From positions 1-45,684 of the forward strand of contig JAIRKR010000054.1 in the NCBI GenBank assembly GCA_031260015.1: a stretch of 45,684 bases of DNA, given 5' to 3'. Below the pieces are notes generated by a model. That model ran no database searches, was not told the origin of the DNA, and worked only from the letters and a program-made list of their open reading frames with translations. Positions 35,132-44,085 of the stretch are shown here, in pieces (the first letter of the stretch is position 1; each line of letters begins with the position of its first letter). Source of the stretch: Puniceicoccales bacterium. GTDB taxonomy: Bacteria; Verrucomicrobiota; Verrucomicrobiia; Opitutales; UBA9783. A program made the position numbers and the translations under genes.

Positions 35132-36590
35132 ATGTTATTTTGCGATCCAAAGTATTTTGCAATTTTTTTACCCATAGCGGCATTTTTATATTGGTTTTCA
35201 ATAGGGAAAGGTAAATTTCGTTGGACGTTACCTCTACTGATAATTGCATCCACCGTATTTTACGCCACGTGGAGCATCAAGTTTTTCGTTCTGTTGACGT
35301 TGTCCGCTTGCATCAATTATACTTTCGGATACTTACTATTGGTTCTTGGAGAGGAGAGGAGCAACCAGGCGAAAACAGTGGCTCATTTTAGGCATCTTAT
35401 TCAATATTGGATTGTTGGGGTACTTTAAATATTTCAATTTTTTCGTCGACAACTGTAATCACTTTTTCGGTACACAATGGAACGTTGCTAAAATCATTCT
35501 TCCTTTGGGTATCAGTTTTTATACTTTCCAACAACTTGCCTACCTCATCGATGCCTACAAACGTACCGTTGCACGTTGTTCTTTGGGACAATATGTATTG
35601 TTCGTAATCTTCTTTCCGCAGTTAGTTGCAGGCCCCATTGTGCATTATCAAGAAATGATTCCACAATTGGGGAAGGTACGAGTCATCGATTGGGAATCGA
35701 TGTACCGTGGAATTACCATTTTTGTTATTGGATTGGCTAAAAAAATTCTTATCGCGGATACGCTCGCTACTTATGTCCAAAACGGCTACGCACACGTGGA
35801 TCAATTGGCCTTTGTAAGTACGTGGATCGTAAGTTTATGCTATACGTTTCAACTCTACTTCGACTTCAGCGGGTACGCCGACATGGCTATCGGTTCAGGC
35901 TTGCTATTCGGCATCAGGCTTCCAGAGAACTTCAATTCTCCCTATCAAGCCCTCGACATCCAAGATTTTTGGCGGCGTTGGCACATGACCCTTAGTACGT
36001 GGTTGAAAAATTACATCTACATCTCACTTGGAGGTAGTCGTTGTTCGCGAGCACGCACATGCGTAAATTTGTTTCTTACATTTTTTATCGGTGGCATTTG
36101 GCATGGAGCCGGTTGGGGATTTATCATTTGGGGTACTTTACACGGCTTGGCAACCATTGTACACCGATTGTGGCAATTAACGGGGATCCACTTCAGCAAA
36201 TTTGCTGCATGGCTGATCACTTTCAACTTTATCAACATTGCTTGGATATTCTTCCGAGCAGAATCATTATCTAAAGCCACAACAGTTTTGAGAAAAATGT
36301 TTGATCTAAGTTGCCTCAATGCTGTGGATGCATGCACAACCTTGCGAGAGGCAATACAGCTCATCGGCGGCACATTGTTTTCCGGAAATCAATGTTTAAA
36401 ACTTATACTTATGTGTTGTGCTCTAGCTTTTCTATGCCTGTGTTTCAAAAATGCTCAACGCTGGACCGAGCGATTGACCTTGAGGCCATTATTTCTCAAA
36501 ACGTGCATCTTAAGCCTAATTGTATGGCTTTCATGGACTATAATGGCTCAACGCTCCGACAAAATTGAATTTCTCTACTGGCAATTTTAG
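35132..36590 (+). pseudogene. MBOAT O-acyltransferase (AlgI/DltB family), frameshifted at a 5-bp repeat
   Basis: The frame from ATG 35132 gives the N-terminal helices (FCDPKYFAIFLPIAAFLYWF, FYATWSIKFFVLL), as in AlgI. It then breaks in the tract 35348-35361, and the rest is in the next frame to 36590: GYFKYFNFFVDN, ILPLGISFYTFQQLAYLID, FPQLVAGPIVHY, YFDFSGYADMAIGS, FWRRWHMTLSTWLKNYIY, and the active-site His in GGIWHGAGWGF. The full protein would be ~485 residues, normal for the family, which passes acyl groups across the membrane to glycans. One more GGAGA unit (5 bases) would restore the frame. Its SGNH partner follows 6 bases later. Confidence 0.88.
35348..35361. repeat. Short pentanucleotide tandem repeat GGAGA x2.8 at the frameshift
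   Basis: GGAGAGGAGAGGAG lies exactly where the acyltransferase frame breaks. Adding one 5-base unit (or removing one base) rejoins the two frames. Loss of a unit by slippage is the simplest origin. With fewer than three units, frequent switching is not expected. Confidence 0.7.
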
Positions 36591-36596
36591 TTTTTC

Positions 36597-37766
36597 ATGC
36601 AAGCAAAACGCCAAGTTATCTTCTTTATCTTGCTCAACGTATGTTTGTTTGCAGGTATGGTTGCCTTTAATTACATCATCGATCCCTTCTGTATTTTCCA
36701 TAAACCCATTTTTAAGAAACCGATTTTTTTAGGCCACGAGGTTTTCATGAATCTTGGACAAATTGAAACTTTTCTCAAAAAAACGGACGATTATGATACC
36801 ATTTTGTTAGGTACTTCACACACAGAAAATTTCCTTGCGGATGAAATCACCCAAGCATTGAAAAGCAAAGGGACGCTTAAATTATGTCTAAGTGGAGGCT
36901 ATCCCGTTGAATTGGAAGCAATCGTACAAAAAGCGCTGACAACGGGTAAAGTAAAAAATATTGTTTGGGGATTTGAATTATTTCAGTTTATTTTACCCGC
37001 TTACACACCCCATGAAAGTCGTATATTCCCGTATCACTTGTATAAAAATAAATTGCCATTACTGTTTGACGCGCGCGTATTAAGGTCATCCCTTAAGCTA
37101 CTATTATTGCATTACGAGCTTAAAAATATTAAATTTTCATGGCATTACAACAATACGCTCAGTTCTGTGTATTTCTATCATAATCTACCCTGTATTTTTG
37201 ATATGCATAAACGTTTTGTTGCTCCAGATACCTTAAAGAAAAGCCGAGATACTCGTTACCATTATGATATATTCAAATGCCCCAATTGGGATACAACTTT
37301 TTCAGCCATTGACACGCACCTTATTCCCATTATAGAAGCACATCCTGAAATTCAATTCTACATTCCCATAATACCCTACAGTTGGATTTATTTTGTATCA
37401 AAAGGTTTTGAAAATACAGAAAAAATAATACTTTGCCAACGATACTTATGTAAGCGAGCTTCTGCGTTTAAGAATACACGTTTGTACGCCTTTCACACAT
37501 GTCAATTCCCGCACAATCTAGCTAACTACTATAATGAAACCCATTATCACCCCGACATTAACCGTTATGTGTTGTATGCAATCCAAAATAATCGACATCG
37601 ATTGACGATGGAAAACTTGGAACAACACGAACAGGCAATGATTGAAAATTTAAAGGCGTTCGAGATAAAAGATGCTTATCCTCATATGGATAGTCTCGAA
37701 GATATCATACGGCAGGAAGAAGCAAAATCATCCCCTTTGGATAAACCATTGTTGAGCCACAAATAA
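36597..37766 (+). CDS. SGNH-like O-acetyl transfer partner of the MBOAT protein (AlgX/AlgJ-like role)
   Basis: 389 residues, start 6 bases after the MBOAT stop. One N-terminal membrane helix (~7-27) anchors a periplasmic domain. Block I is TILLGTSHTENFLAD with Ser74 as nucleophile. The C-terminal block NETHYHPDINRYV resembles the Asp/Glu-x-x-His region of this clan. AlgI/DltB-type acyltransferases typically come with such a protein, which places the acyl group on the polysaccharide. If the MBOAT gene is really broken, this gene has lost its donor. Its last 39 bases overlap the 3' end of the convergent asnB gene. Confidence 0.72.
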   Translation: MQAKRQVIFFILLNVCLFAGMVAFNYIIDPFCIFHKPIFKKPIFLGHEVFMNLGQIETFLKKTDDYDTILLGTSHTENFLADEITQALKSKGTLKLCLSGGYPVELEAIVQKALTTGKVKNIVWGFELFQFILPAYTPHESRIFPYHLYKNKLPLLFDARVLRSSLKLLLLHYELKNIKFSWHYNNTLSSVYFYHNLPCIFDMHKRFVAPDTLKKSRDTRYHYDIFKCPNWDTTFSAIDTHLIPIIEAHPEIQFYIPIIPYSWIYFVSKGFENTEKIILCQRYLCKRASAFKNTRLYAFHTCQFPHNLANYYNETHYHPDINRYVLYAIQNNRHRLTMENLEQHEQAMIENLKAFEIKDAYPHMDSLEDIIRQEEAKSSPLDKPLLSHK

Positions 37767-39575
37767 GTTCCATAATTGTATTTCGTGGTTACACTTGCCG
37801 GACAAGTGTTCCTGCCAAAGTTGTTTGGCCTCCATACGATCGATGTGATTCCAAAGCAGCGTATGCGTCTCCAAATACTGTTCCCAAGTTGAACGGAGAG
37901 ACGTACGAAACGATTGGCCAAGCGGCATACCAAATCCCATCTTAGGGCGATTCCACAAGGTTTTCGGCACATAACGTTCCAACACGCGCTTGAGTAAGTA
38001 TTTTTTTTCACGTCCTTGGAACTTGCGTACCAAGGGGATTGACCAGGCAAAATCAATCAAATTGTAATCCAAAAAAGGTGCGCGCGTTTCCAGGCCAACG
38101 GCCATGCTTGCTCGATCAACTTTGCACAAAACATCATCGTGCAGGTAGGTCCGCATATCAAGGTACATGACTTGTTCGGCATTATTCTGCAGATGTGGAT
38201 GTAACCGAAACCAAGTTTTTTTCAAAGTAACGGGCCTATCAAAGTAAGTTACGCTATTAAGATACGTGGATAAAAAATCTTTACCTCGCAAACTCTTCGC
38301 CGCCTTGCGCAATTTTAAATGTAGTAGGGGACATCGCCCTGAAAGCAAACGGCTATTTATCATTTCAAATAACGAAAGTACAGGGCGAGGTAAATATTTG
38401 TGTAGTGTGTACAACCGAGGAACCCATTTATGCCGATGATATCCAATAAATAATTCATCGCCCCCATCACCCCCAATGGCAACCGTAACATGTTTCTTAA
38501 ATAGTTTGGAAATAAGATACGTAGATAAAGCCGACGCATCGCCAAATGGCTCGTCATATATTTGTGTAATATCATTTATATCTTCCAATACAGCATCTTG
38601 ATCGACGAATAACGTTGTGTGATCCGTTTTTAGATGTTGCGCTATTGCCTCCGCACACTTCGATTCGTCCCACGGAGAATTCCTAAAACCGACCGTAAAT
38701 GTTTTTATCGGCTGCGTACTCCGGGATTGCATTAAAGCCACCATCAACGAAGAGTCAATTCCTCCGGACAAAAATGCCCCCACGGGAACATCGGCCAACA
38801 GGCGATCGTATACGGACTGCCCCAACAGGCGTTCCAAGGTATCCACACAGTCTTTTTCGGGTAAATCTACCCTCTGTCGATCTTCCAGCGTACGACTTAA
38901 ATCAAAGTACACGGTTTCTTGTATGCCAGCGGTGGTAACCATCAGATAGTGCCCCGGGAATAATTTGCGTGTACGTTTGTAGATTGAGTAAGGGCAAGGG
39001 ATATAATTGAGACGTAAGTAAAGATCGAGAGCCGTTTCATCCACTGTTCGATCAAAATCCGGCATTGGCAATAGGGCTTTCAATTCGGAACCAAATGCGA
39101 AATATTGCCCATCAGCAAAGCCGTAATAAAGCGGTTTTTCTCCAAAACGATCGCGTGCAACGTACAAAATTTTCTCCCGCGCATCGTAAAATGCAAACGC
39201 AAACATGCCGTTGAGCATTGGCAGTGTTTTTGGTACACCCAGTCGAATGCACAGTTGCAATAAAATTTCCGTATCGTTGTGCGCTTCGCAAGCAATCCCC
39301 TGATTTTTTAGATGTTGGGCTAATGTTTTATAATTATAGATTTCACCATTAAAAACGAGCACATAGCGTCCATCCTCTGAGCACATGGGCTGATGACCAC
39401 GAGCACTTAAATCGACAATGGCCAAACGCCGCTGCCCCAAACCGATCGATTCTTTGAGCCAAACACCTTGGTCGTCTGGCCCGCGATGTGCCAGCGACTG
39501 AGTCATTGCGGTAACGGTTGCTGCCAAATCATCAACATCCGATTTAAATCGCCACAAACCCGTTATGCCACACAT
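37728..39575 (-). CDS. asnB: Glutamine-dependent asparagine synthase-like amidotransferase
   Basis: 615 residues from ATG 39575, chosen because it makes Cys2 the N-terminal nucleophile (MCGITGLWRF); a longer start would block it. The glutaminase domain shows LAHRGPDDQGVW, RLAIVDLSARGHQPM, VFNGEIYNY and NDTEILLQL. The synthase domain has the PP-loop FLSGGIDSSLMVALM, IKTFTVGF, YDEPFGDASALSTYL, AIGGDGGDELFIGYHRH and MDMRTYLHDD-like YLHDDVLCKVDRASMA. In polysaccharide clusters AsnB paralogs often amidate uronic acids (as WbpS-like proteins do) rather than aspartate. The uronate pathway in this window supports that, but it remains inference. It ends opposite the SGNH gene with a 39-base overlap. 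Confidence 0.9.
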   Translation of the reverse strand: MCGITGLWRFKSDVDDLAATVTAMTQSLAHRGPDDQGVWLKESIGLGQRRLAIVDLSARGHQPMCSEDGRYVLVFNGEIYNYKTLAQHLKNQGIACEAHNDTEILLQLCIRLGVPKTLPMLNGMFAFAFYDAREKILYVARDRFGEKPLYYGFADGQYFAFGSELKALLPMPDFDRTVDETALDLYLRLNYIPCPYSIYKRTRKLFPGHYLMVTTAGIQETVYFDLSRTLEDRQRVDLPEKDCVDTLERLLGQSVYDRLLADVPVGAFLSGGIDSSLMVALMQSRSTQPIKTFTVGFRNSPWDESKCAEAIAQHLKTDHTTLFVDQDAVLEDINDITQIYDEPFGDASALSTYLISKLFKKHVTVAIGGDGGDELFIGYHRHKWVPRLYTLHKYLPRPVLSLFEMINSRLLSGRCPLLHLKLRKAAKSLRGKDFLSTYLNSVTYFDRPVTLKKTWFRLHPHLQNNAEQVMYLDMRTYLHDDVLCKVDRASMAVGLETRAPFLDYNLIDFAWSIPLVRKFQGREKKYLLKRVLERYVPKTLWNRPKMGFGMPLGQSFRTSLRSTWEQYLETHTLLWNHIDRMEAKQLWQEHLSGKCNHEIQLWNLFVAQQWFIQRG

Positions 39576-39617
39576 GGGATAGCATTTTTGCAAAACAATG
39601 CACAAACACAACTTCAA

Positions 39618-40454
39618 TCATTCTTTTTTGTAAGCCACTACACACCAATTAATATCTGGATTCGTTGAGAAAGAGATATTGTGTAACCCACAACGCTTCA
39701 TCATTTGAACGATATCGGCTTTTGAAAAACGCTTTTCAAGGCATGTTCCAAAACGGTCCAACGCGCAATTTCTCATATTGTAAAACGATCCACCACGATG
39801 TGCACTTAATGGAATATGTCTCACATCAAAACTGCACTTTTCTAGCATCTGAGTAAGCTTCGCCAACGGCCAATAAACAAATAAGGCGATGCTATCCGTA
39901 ATACACCTTTTTAGAAAATGGGGCAAATGGCAAATGCATCGTCTCAGTAAATCGCTGCATTTCCAAATACAACGAAACCACCACGGCCTATTTTCAAAAT
40001 TGTAGTACATGTAAGCTAAAAATGGGGCTCCCGGCTTTAATTTGTTAACACAAATTTGCATGGCTCGCTCTGTGTTTGGAATATGGTGCAAGACACCTAA
40101 ACAATAACCAAAATCTTGACTATCGTTTGCCAGAGGCATGTGGTCAATCGTTGTATTATAAAAAGCTACATTCGAAAAACTTTTCAATTTTCGCTTCGCT
40201 ACTCCAAAGCCGATAAAGGATCTATGCAGTTTAATTTTCCAACTTTGGGAGCAACGTACCAAGCCCAACGGCCATTGCCGCATCCGGCATCAAACCCCTC
40301 CGCATGCGGATCGATTTTCCCCCAGGGGAAAATACTAAAATACTGGTTAAATTCTTTATCTAAATCGTATTTAGGTCGCGTATCGTTTGTAAAATCGTGC
40401 CATTCCCTCCCAAAGCGCTCAACAACCTTCTCGTCTCGATTGTCGATTGCTCAT
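39618..40454 (-). pseudogene. SAM-dependent methyltransferase with two frame lesions
   Basis: The central part reads RDEKVVERFGREWHDF, IFPWGKIDPHAEGFDAGCGN (SAM motif I), KLNCIDPLSALE, then stops at TAG near 40200. One extra G (GAG-GTA) would continue into VAKRKLKSFSNVAFY, DFGYCLGVLHHIPN and LKPGAPFLAYMYYNFENRPW, to the stop at 39618. At the 5' end the only ATG (40454) is also out of frame by one T. The family is the class I methyltransferase often beside AsnB and epimerases in O-antigen clusters. The last 221 codons are open but lack motif I, so the gene is probably dead unless the indels are assembly errors. Confidence 0.72.
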
Positions 40455-40488
40455 AGAAATCATAGATTTTGCACATATCCCGTTGTTG

Positions 40489-41433
40489 TCAAAGTAAAAA
40501 TGACATTTTGTCGACCATGCACTTTAGCCCCTCTTCCAGGTTGACAGTTGGATACCATCCCAATAAACGTCTCGCTTTTTCGGTATTGGCAAACGTATGC
40601 ATCATGTCGGATACGTTGAAAGGATGATGTTCAATAACAGCTTTTTTATTCAAATAACATTCCAATAAGCTTATCATTTCACGAATCGTATGCGGACGTT
40701 CGTTGCCGAGGTTAATGATTTCGTAACCCAGCGGCTTGCTGGCCAAAACAATGCCGCGTGCGATGTCGTCTATAAATGTAAAATCTCGCGATTGCATCCC
40801 ATCCCCATTCAATGGTAATATTTTACCGGCCGCGATGCACTTCATAAATTTGTCAGGGCTCATATCGGGCCGTCCATAGGGTCCGTACACGGTAAAACAA
40901 CGCAAAATGGATACGTCAATCCCATACAAATAATGATAGGTGTAACACAACATTTCGGCTGCTTTTTTGGAAGCTGCATAGGGAGAAATCGGCTCGTTGA
41001 CCGGCAAGGTTTCCACAAATGGCATTACTTGCCCCGCGTACAAAGAGGATGTGGATGTAAAGACCAATTTGGGGGTCTTGTGAATGCGCATGCATTCCAG
41101 TAAATTAAGTAATCCGAGCACATTTGTACGAATGTAGATGTCGGGCACTTGTAAACTTGCACGCACTCCGGCGCGCGCCGCAATATTGTAGACGACATCG
41201 AAAGCATGTTGATTAAACAAGTCCTGCAAGAACACTTTATCCTCAATATCCGCTTTCACAAACGTAAAATTACCTTTCAAGGCTTCGAGGTTTTTTAGTC
41301 GAAAACGCTTCAACTGCGGATCGTAATAGTCATTTAAATTATCAATTCCAATTATGGAGACATTGTCGTTCAGGAGAAGTTCTGTCACTTTCGATCCAAT
41401 AAATCCAGCACACCCTGTTACCAATACTTTCAT
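40489..41433 (-). CDS. UDP-glucuronate 4-epimerase-like SDR
   Basis: 314 residues from ATG 41433. The NAD loop is VTGCAGFIGS, and IGIDNLNDYYDPQLKRFRL is the mark of UDP-glucuronate 4-epimerases (CapI, LpsL) as opposed to GalE. AARAGVRASLQVP, catalytic Tyr152/Lys156 in PYAASKKAAE, and VYGPYGRPDMSPDKFM follow. It should turn UDP-GlcA, from the Ugd at 33580, into UDP-GalA; an N-acetylated substrate cannot be excluded. Its ATG overlaps the stop of the GT4 gene (ATGA). The broken methyltransferase follows after 34 bases. Confidence 0.88.
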   Translation of the reverse strand: MKVLVTGCAGFIGSKVTELLLNDNVSIIGIDNLNDYYDPQLKRFRLKNLEALKGNFTFVKADIEDKVFLQDLFNQHAFDVVYNIAARAGVRASLQVPDIYIRTNVLGLLNLLECMRIHKTPKLVFTSTSSLYAGQVMPFVETLPVNEPISPYAASKKAAEMLCYTYHYLYGIDVSILRCFTVYGPYGRPDMSPDKFMKCIAAGKILPLNGDGMQSRDFTFIDDIARGIVLASKPLGYEIINLGNERPHTIREMISLLECYLNKKAVIEHHPFNVSDMMHTFANTEKARRLLGWYPTVNLEEGLKCMVDKMSFLL

Positions 41434-42542
41434 GAACACGTATTTTGCACAGTTTGAAATATTGCGGCGTTGACGGTATGGATATCAAACTTTTTTTCAG
41501 CTAACCTACGACTGGATAATCCCATCGAATGTAACAACTCTGGCTGCCGAATGACTTTCTCCATGGCATTCGCAAGTGCTTCCGTACTGCGTGATTGTAT
41601 TTTAAAACCATTTTCACCATCCATAACGGTTTCTTTGCAACCCACATTGTCCGTCGTAATGACAGGTCGGCCACAGGCCAACGCTTCGAGCAATGCCCGT
41701 GGAACTCCTTCGCGATAATAAGAAGGATATACGAACACGGAGCTCTGGCTCATTTGTTCAACCATATGGGAACAGTAGCCTACGTATTCTACGATGTTTG
41801 CGCATCGTTTTAATTGTTCTTCCGTAATGGCCGACGGATTCGTATCAATATTACCTGCCAACACAAAACGTACGTTTGGGTACTTTTTTTTCAGCCGCTG
41901 TGCCGCCTCTACATAATGCAAGACGCCTTTTTCTTCAACCAGACGTGCAGCCATAAAAAACGTCAACGTTGCCGGAAATGGATGCGGTGTAAATGCCTGC
42001 AAATCTACACCGGTTCCGTTAACAACCGATGAGCGTACGTCATCCACCAATCCATGTTGTATAAAAAACACCCTATCATCCTGATTCTGAAAAAACACGT
42101 GCGTGAACCCTTTAAAGCTCAATTTATACAGACACATACAAATGCGTTTAATGAACGCACGCTTTATTCCGGGTTGTTCAATAAAGGCATATCCCAATCC
42201 CGATACCAGCCCATAGATATTTTTAATTTTTAACCAACGTGCTACGAGGCCACCATAAATATTCGGTTTGACGTTGCCCAAAAACACAATATCTGGCTTT
42301 TCTCGTTTGAGTAAGGAATGCATACGCAGTAGCGTTTTTAAATTACCCAATAAGCCAACCGATGTACCACTAAATGCATCAAATGGGACAAAATTGATGA
42401 TGGGCAATCGATTTTGCCAAATCGATGTTTCCTCTTCACTCAGCCCTACCGAAACGGACAGCCCTTTTTGCGAAAATTCCTGCATCAACACATGCCGTAA
42501 ATTTATTGCCCATGGGTTGAATAAAAATAGTGCTTTTTTCAT
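41430..42542 (-). CDS. Glycosyltransferase family 4 (GT-B)
   Basis: 370 residues from ATG 42542. The N-terminal domain (PDIVFLGNVKPNIYGGLVAR, IYGLVSGLGYAF) fits Pfam Glyco_trans_4-like/PglA-type enzymes. The C-terminal domain shows FFMAARLVEEKGVLHYVEAA, FVLAG and the E-x7-E motif Glu278...Glu286 in YREGVPRALLEALACGRPVI. It adds a sugar to the lipid-linked glycan on the cytoplasmic face. PglA-like sequences often add the second residue after a PglC-type transferase, and a PglC-like gene is present at 12396. Donor unknown; UDP-GalA is possible from the coupled epimerase gene. Confidence 0.88.
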   Translation of the reverse strand: MKKALFLFNPWAINLRHVLMQEFSQKGLSVSVGLSEEETSIWQNRLPIINFVPFDAFSGTSVGLLGNLKTLLRMHSLLKREKPDIVFLGNVKPNIYGGLVARWLKIKNIYGLVSGLGYAFIEQPGIKRAFIKRICMCLYKLSFKGFTHVFFQNQDDRVFFIQHGLVDDVRSSVVNGTGVDLQAFTPHPFPATLTFFMAARLVEEKGVLHYVEAAQRLKKKYPNVRFVLAGNIDTNPSAITEEQLKRCANIVEYVGYCSHMVEQMSQSSVFVYPSYYREGVPRALLEALACGRPVITTDNVGCKETVMDGENGFKIQSRSTEALANAMEKVIRQPELLHSMGLSSRRLAEKKFDIHTVNAAIFQTVQNTCS

Positions 42543-42627
42543 GAACTTATTGTGATCGCATATGCCTAAATAAATATATCAAATTGTCTAGACCGTGTTA
42601 AATTTTGAAAAATATATTCGCATATAC

Positions 42628-42643
42628 TGATAAAATTTTATCA
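42628..42643. promoter_or_regulatory. 16-bp perfect palindrome, possible operator upstream of the GT4 operon
   Basis: TGATAAAATTTTATCA lies 86 bases upstream of the GT4 start (minus strand) in the 280-base gap 42543-42822. It could bind a dimeric regulator. AT-rich composition makes chance occurrence plausible, and no clear promoter is seen beside it. Confidence 0.25.
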
Positions 42644-42822
42644 ATGGTAATTTCAATGATTAGTAATTTTTAATCGAAAGACAATGCTACAATGTATTTC
42701 ATTAAACTGCATAAGACTGAACTTCTAACGTGGCCCATTCGACGAACAACCATTCCAAATGTTAAACCTTAGAATCCTTATGGTATTAGAGATCCCTTAC
42801 ATGCATCTTTTCCATAACAAAT

Positions 42823-44085
42823 CTATAGAGCACACTTGTCCAGGTAAGGTTTTTCGTGTTTGCCTGAAGTAGGAGCTTTTGCGTAATACAATAATCCCAA
42901 CAACACCAGCCATACGGGAATAAACACTTCACTGTGCCTATTTAAGTTGAGGTAATTCGAGCATTCACAAGCCGTGATGTTATACGCCAACAAAAAAACT
43001 ACCAACATTACAATTTGTTGTATCCGTTCTAGCTTAAAACATTTTCTGTTTTTTATACACAAGTACGTCATATATAACATCATTGTTAAAAAGAAAATGT
43101 TTGTTTTTACGGCATATACCCATCCCAATTTGGAACCTTGAGGCGCCTTGTAAAAAAATCTCTCGGAATTTGTAATCATCGGAGCAAACCAAGCGTTGCT
43201 TATCCTTTTTATGTACATACCTTCTTTTGCATAAGGTATACCACTATCACCACAAGGATTTATTTGCCTGTTGCTGAACACATTTAATAATTTTGTCTCG
43301 TAAAAGTATTTTAACGCCGGAGTTGTGTAACACAAATGGCAAAATAAGCAACTGAAAAAAATTAATACGAGCACATTTTTGGGGAACTTTACCAGTATAA
43401 AAGAACATAGTATACAACCAACAAAAGGACCATAATAGTGTTTTTGGGCAAGAAAACATAGCACCAAACTTCCCAATATCCCTAACATATTTCGCTTGAC
43501 CAACATCCATAAAAATAAGGATTGCGAAAATAGGCAGAAACTTGAGGTTAGAGGGAGGGCGCAGGACAGAAAAAATTTTGGTGCTATCAGCAAGAAGCCG
43601 TAAAAACAGTTACGCGTAAAACGTTGCGATGCACCCAAAAATTGCAATGCCCGATAAAAGAAAAACAACCCCCACAAAGACAAGCTGATCATTAACAACC
43701 CTGTGCTAAATAGGCTTAGATAAAAATAATCCCCAAAGAAGCTTCTTAAATTAGAGAAAAGCCACATGGTTTGTGAACTTCCATACCGTAGCGTAGTGAG
43801 TAGCCTGATTACATCTTTAAAAGTATAAGAAACATAATCCACCTTGTAGACAGAACGAAACCTAGCAAGATTTTTTTGGAAATAATAGCCTTCGTGATCT
43901 ATGGCAACATGAAATAAGTTCCGGTTACCCCATATACACATGTGGTAAACTAAAGAAAAAAGCTGTACACAAACCACCAAACAAACAAATATACAAAACC
44001 ATCGTTGCTGCGTTCTTTTGCAAACAAAAACTAGTGTCGCACTACATGCTATAACGCATACAAGAGTTGCTAATAAAATGCTCAT
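42823..44085 (-). CDS. Polytopic membrane protein, possible polysaccharide polymerase or membrane glycosyltransferase
   Basis: 420 residues with about ten membrane helices and a larger soluble loop at ~275-325 (FSNRQINPCGDSGIPYAKEG, then MYIKRISNAWF). The start ATG overlaps the preceding stop by 4 bases (ATGA). The EpsG/Wzy and GT-C families have similar topology, but no family signature can be named. Cys and Phe content is high. Position beside an O-antigen ligase/polymerase and a sulfatase-like gene argues for a role in assembling the same glycan. Confidence 0.6.
   Translation of the reverse strand: MSILLATLVCVIACSATLVFVCKRTQQRWFCIFVCLVVCVQLFSLVYHMCIWGNRNLFHVAIDHEGYYFQKNLARFRSVYKVDYVSYTFKDVIRLLTTLRYGSSQTMWLFSNLRSFFGDYFYLSLFSTGLLMISLSLWGLFFFYRALQFLGASQRFTRNCFYGFLLIAPKFFLSCALPLTSSFCLFSQSLFLWMLVKRNMLGILGSLVLCFLAQKHYYGPFVGCILCSFILVKFPKNVLVLIFFSCLFCHLCYTTPALKYFYETKLLNVFSNRQINPCGDSGIPYAKEGMYIKRISNAWFAPMITNSERFFYKAPQGSKLGWVYAVKTNIFFLTMMLYMTYLCIKNRKCFKLERIQQIVMLVVFLLAYNITACECSNYLNLNRHSEVFIPVWLVLLGLLYYAKAPTSGKHEKPYLDKCAL

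Noticed and set aside
37682..38056. 124-codon minus-strand frame overlapping the end of asnB
   Set aside because: It is a shadow in another frame of the well-supported AsnB coding sequence.
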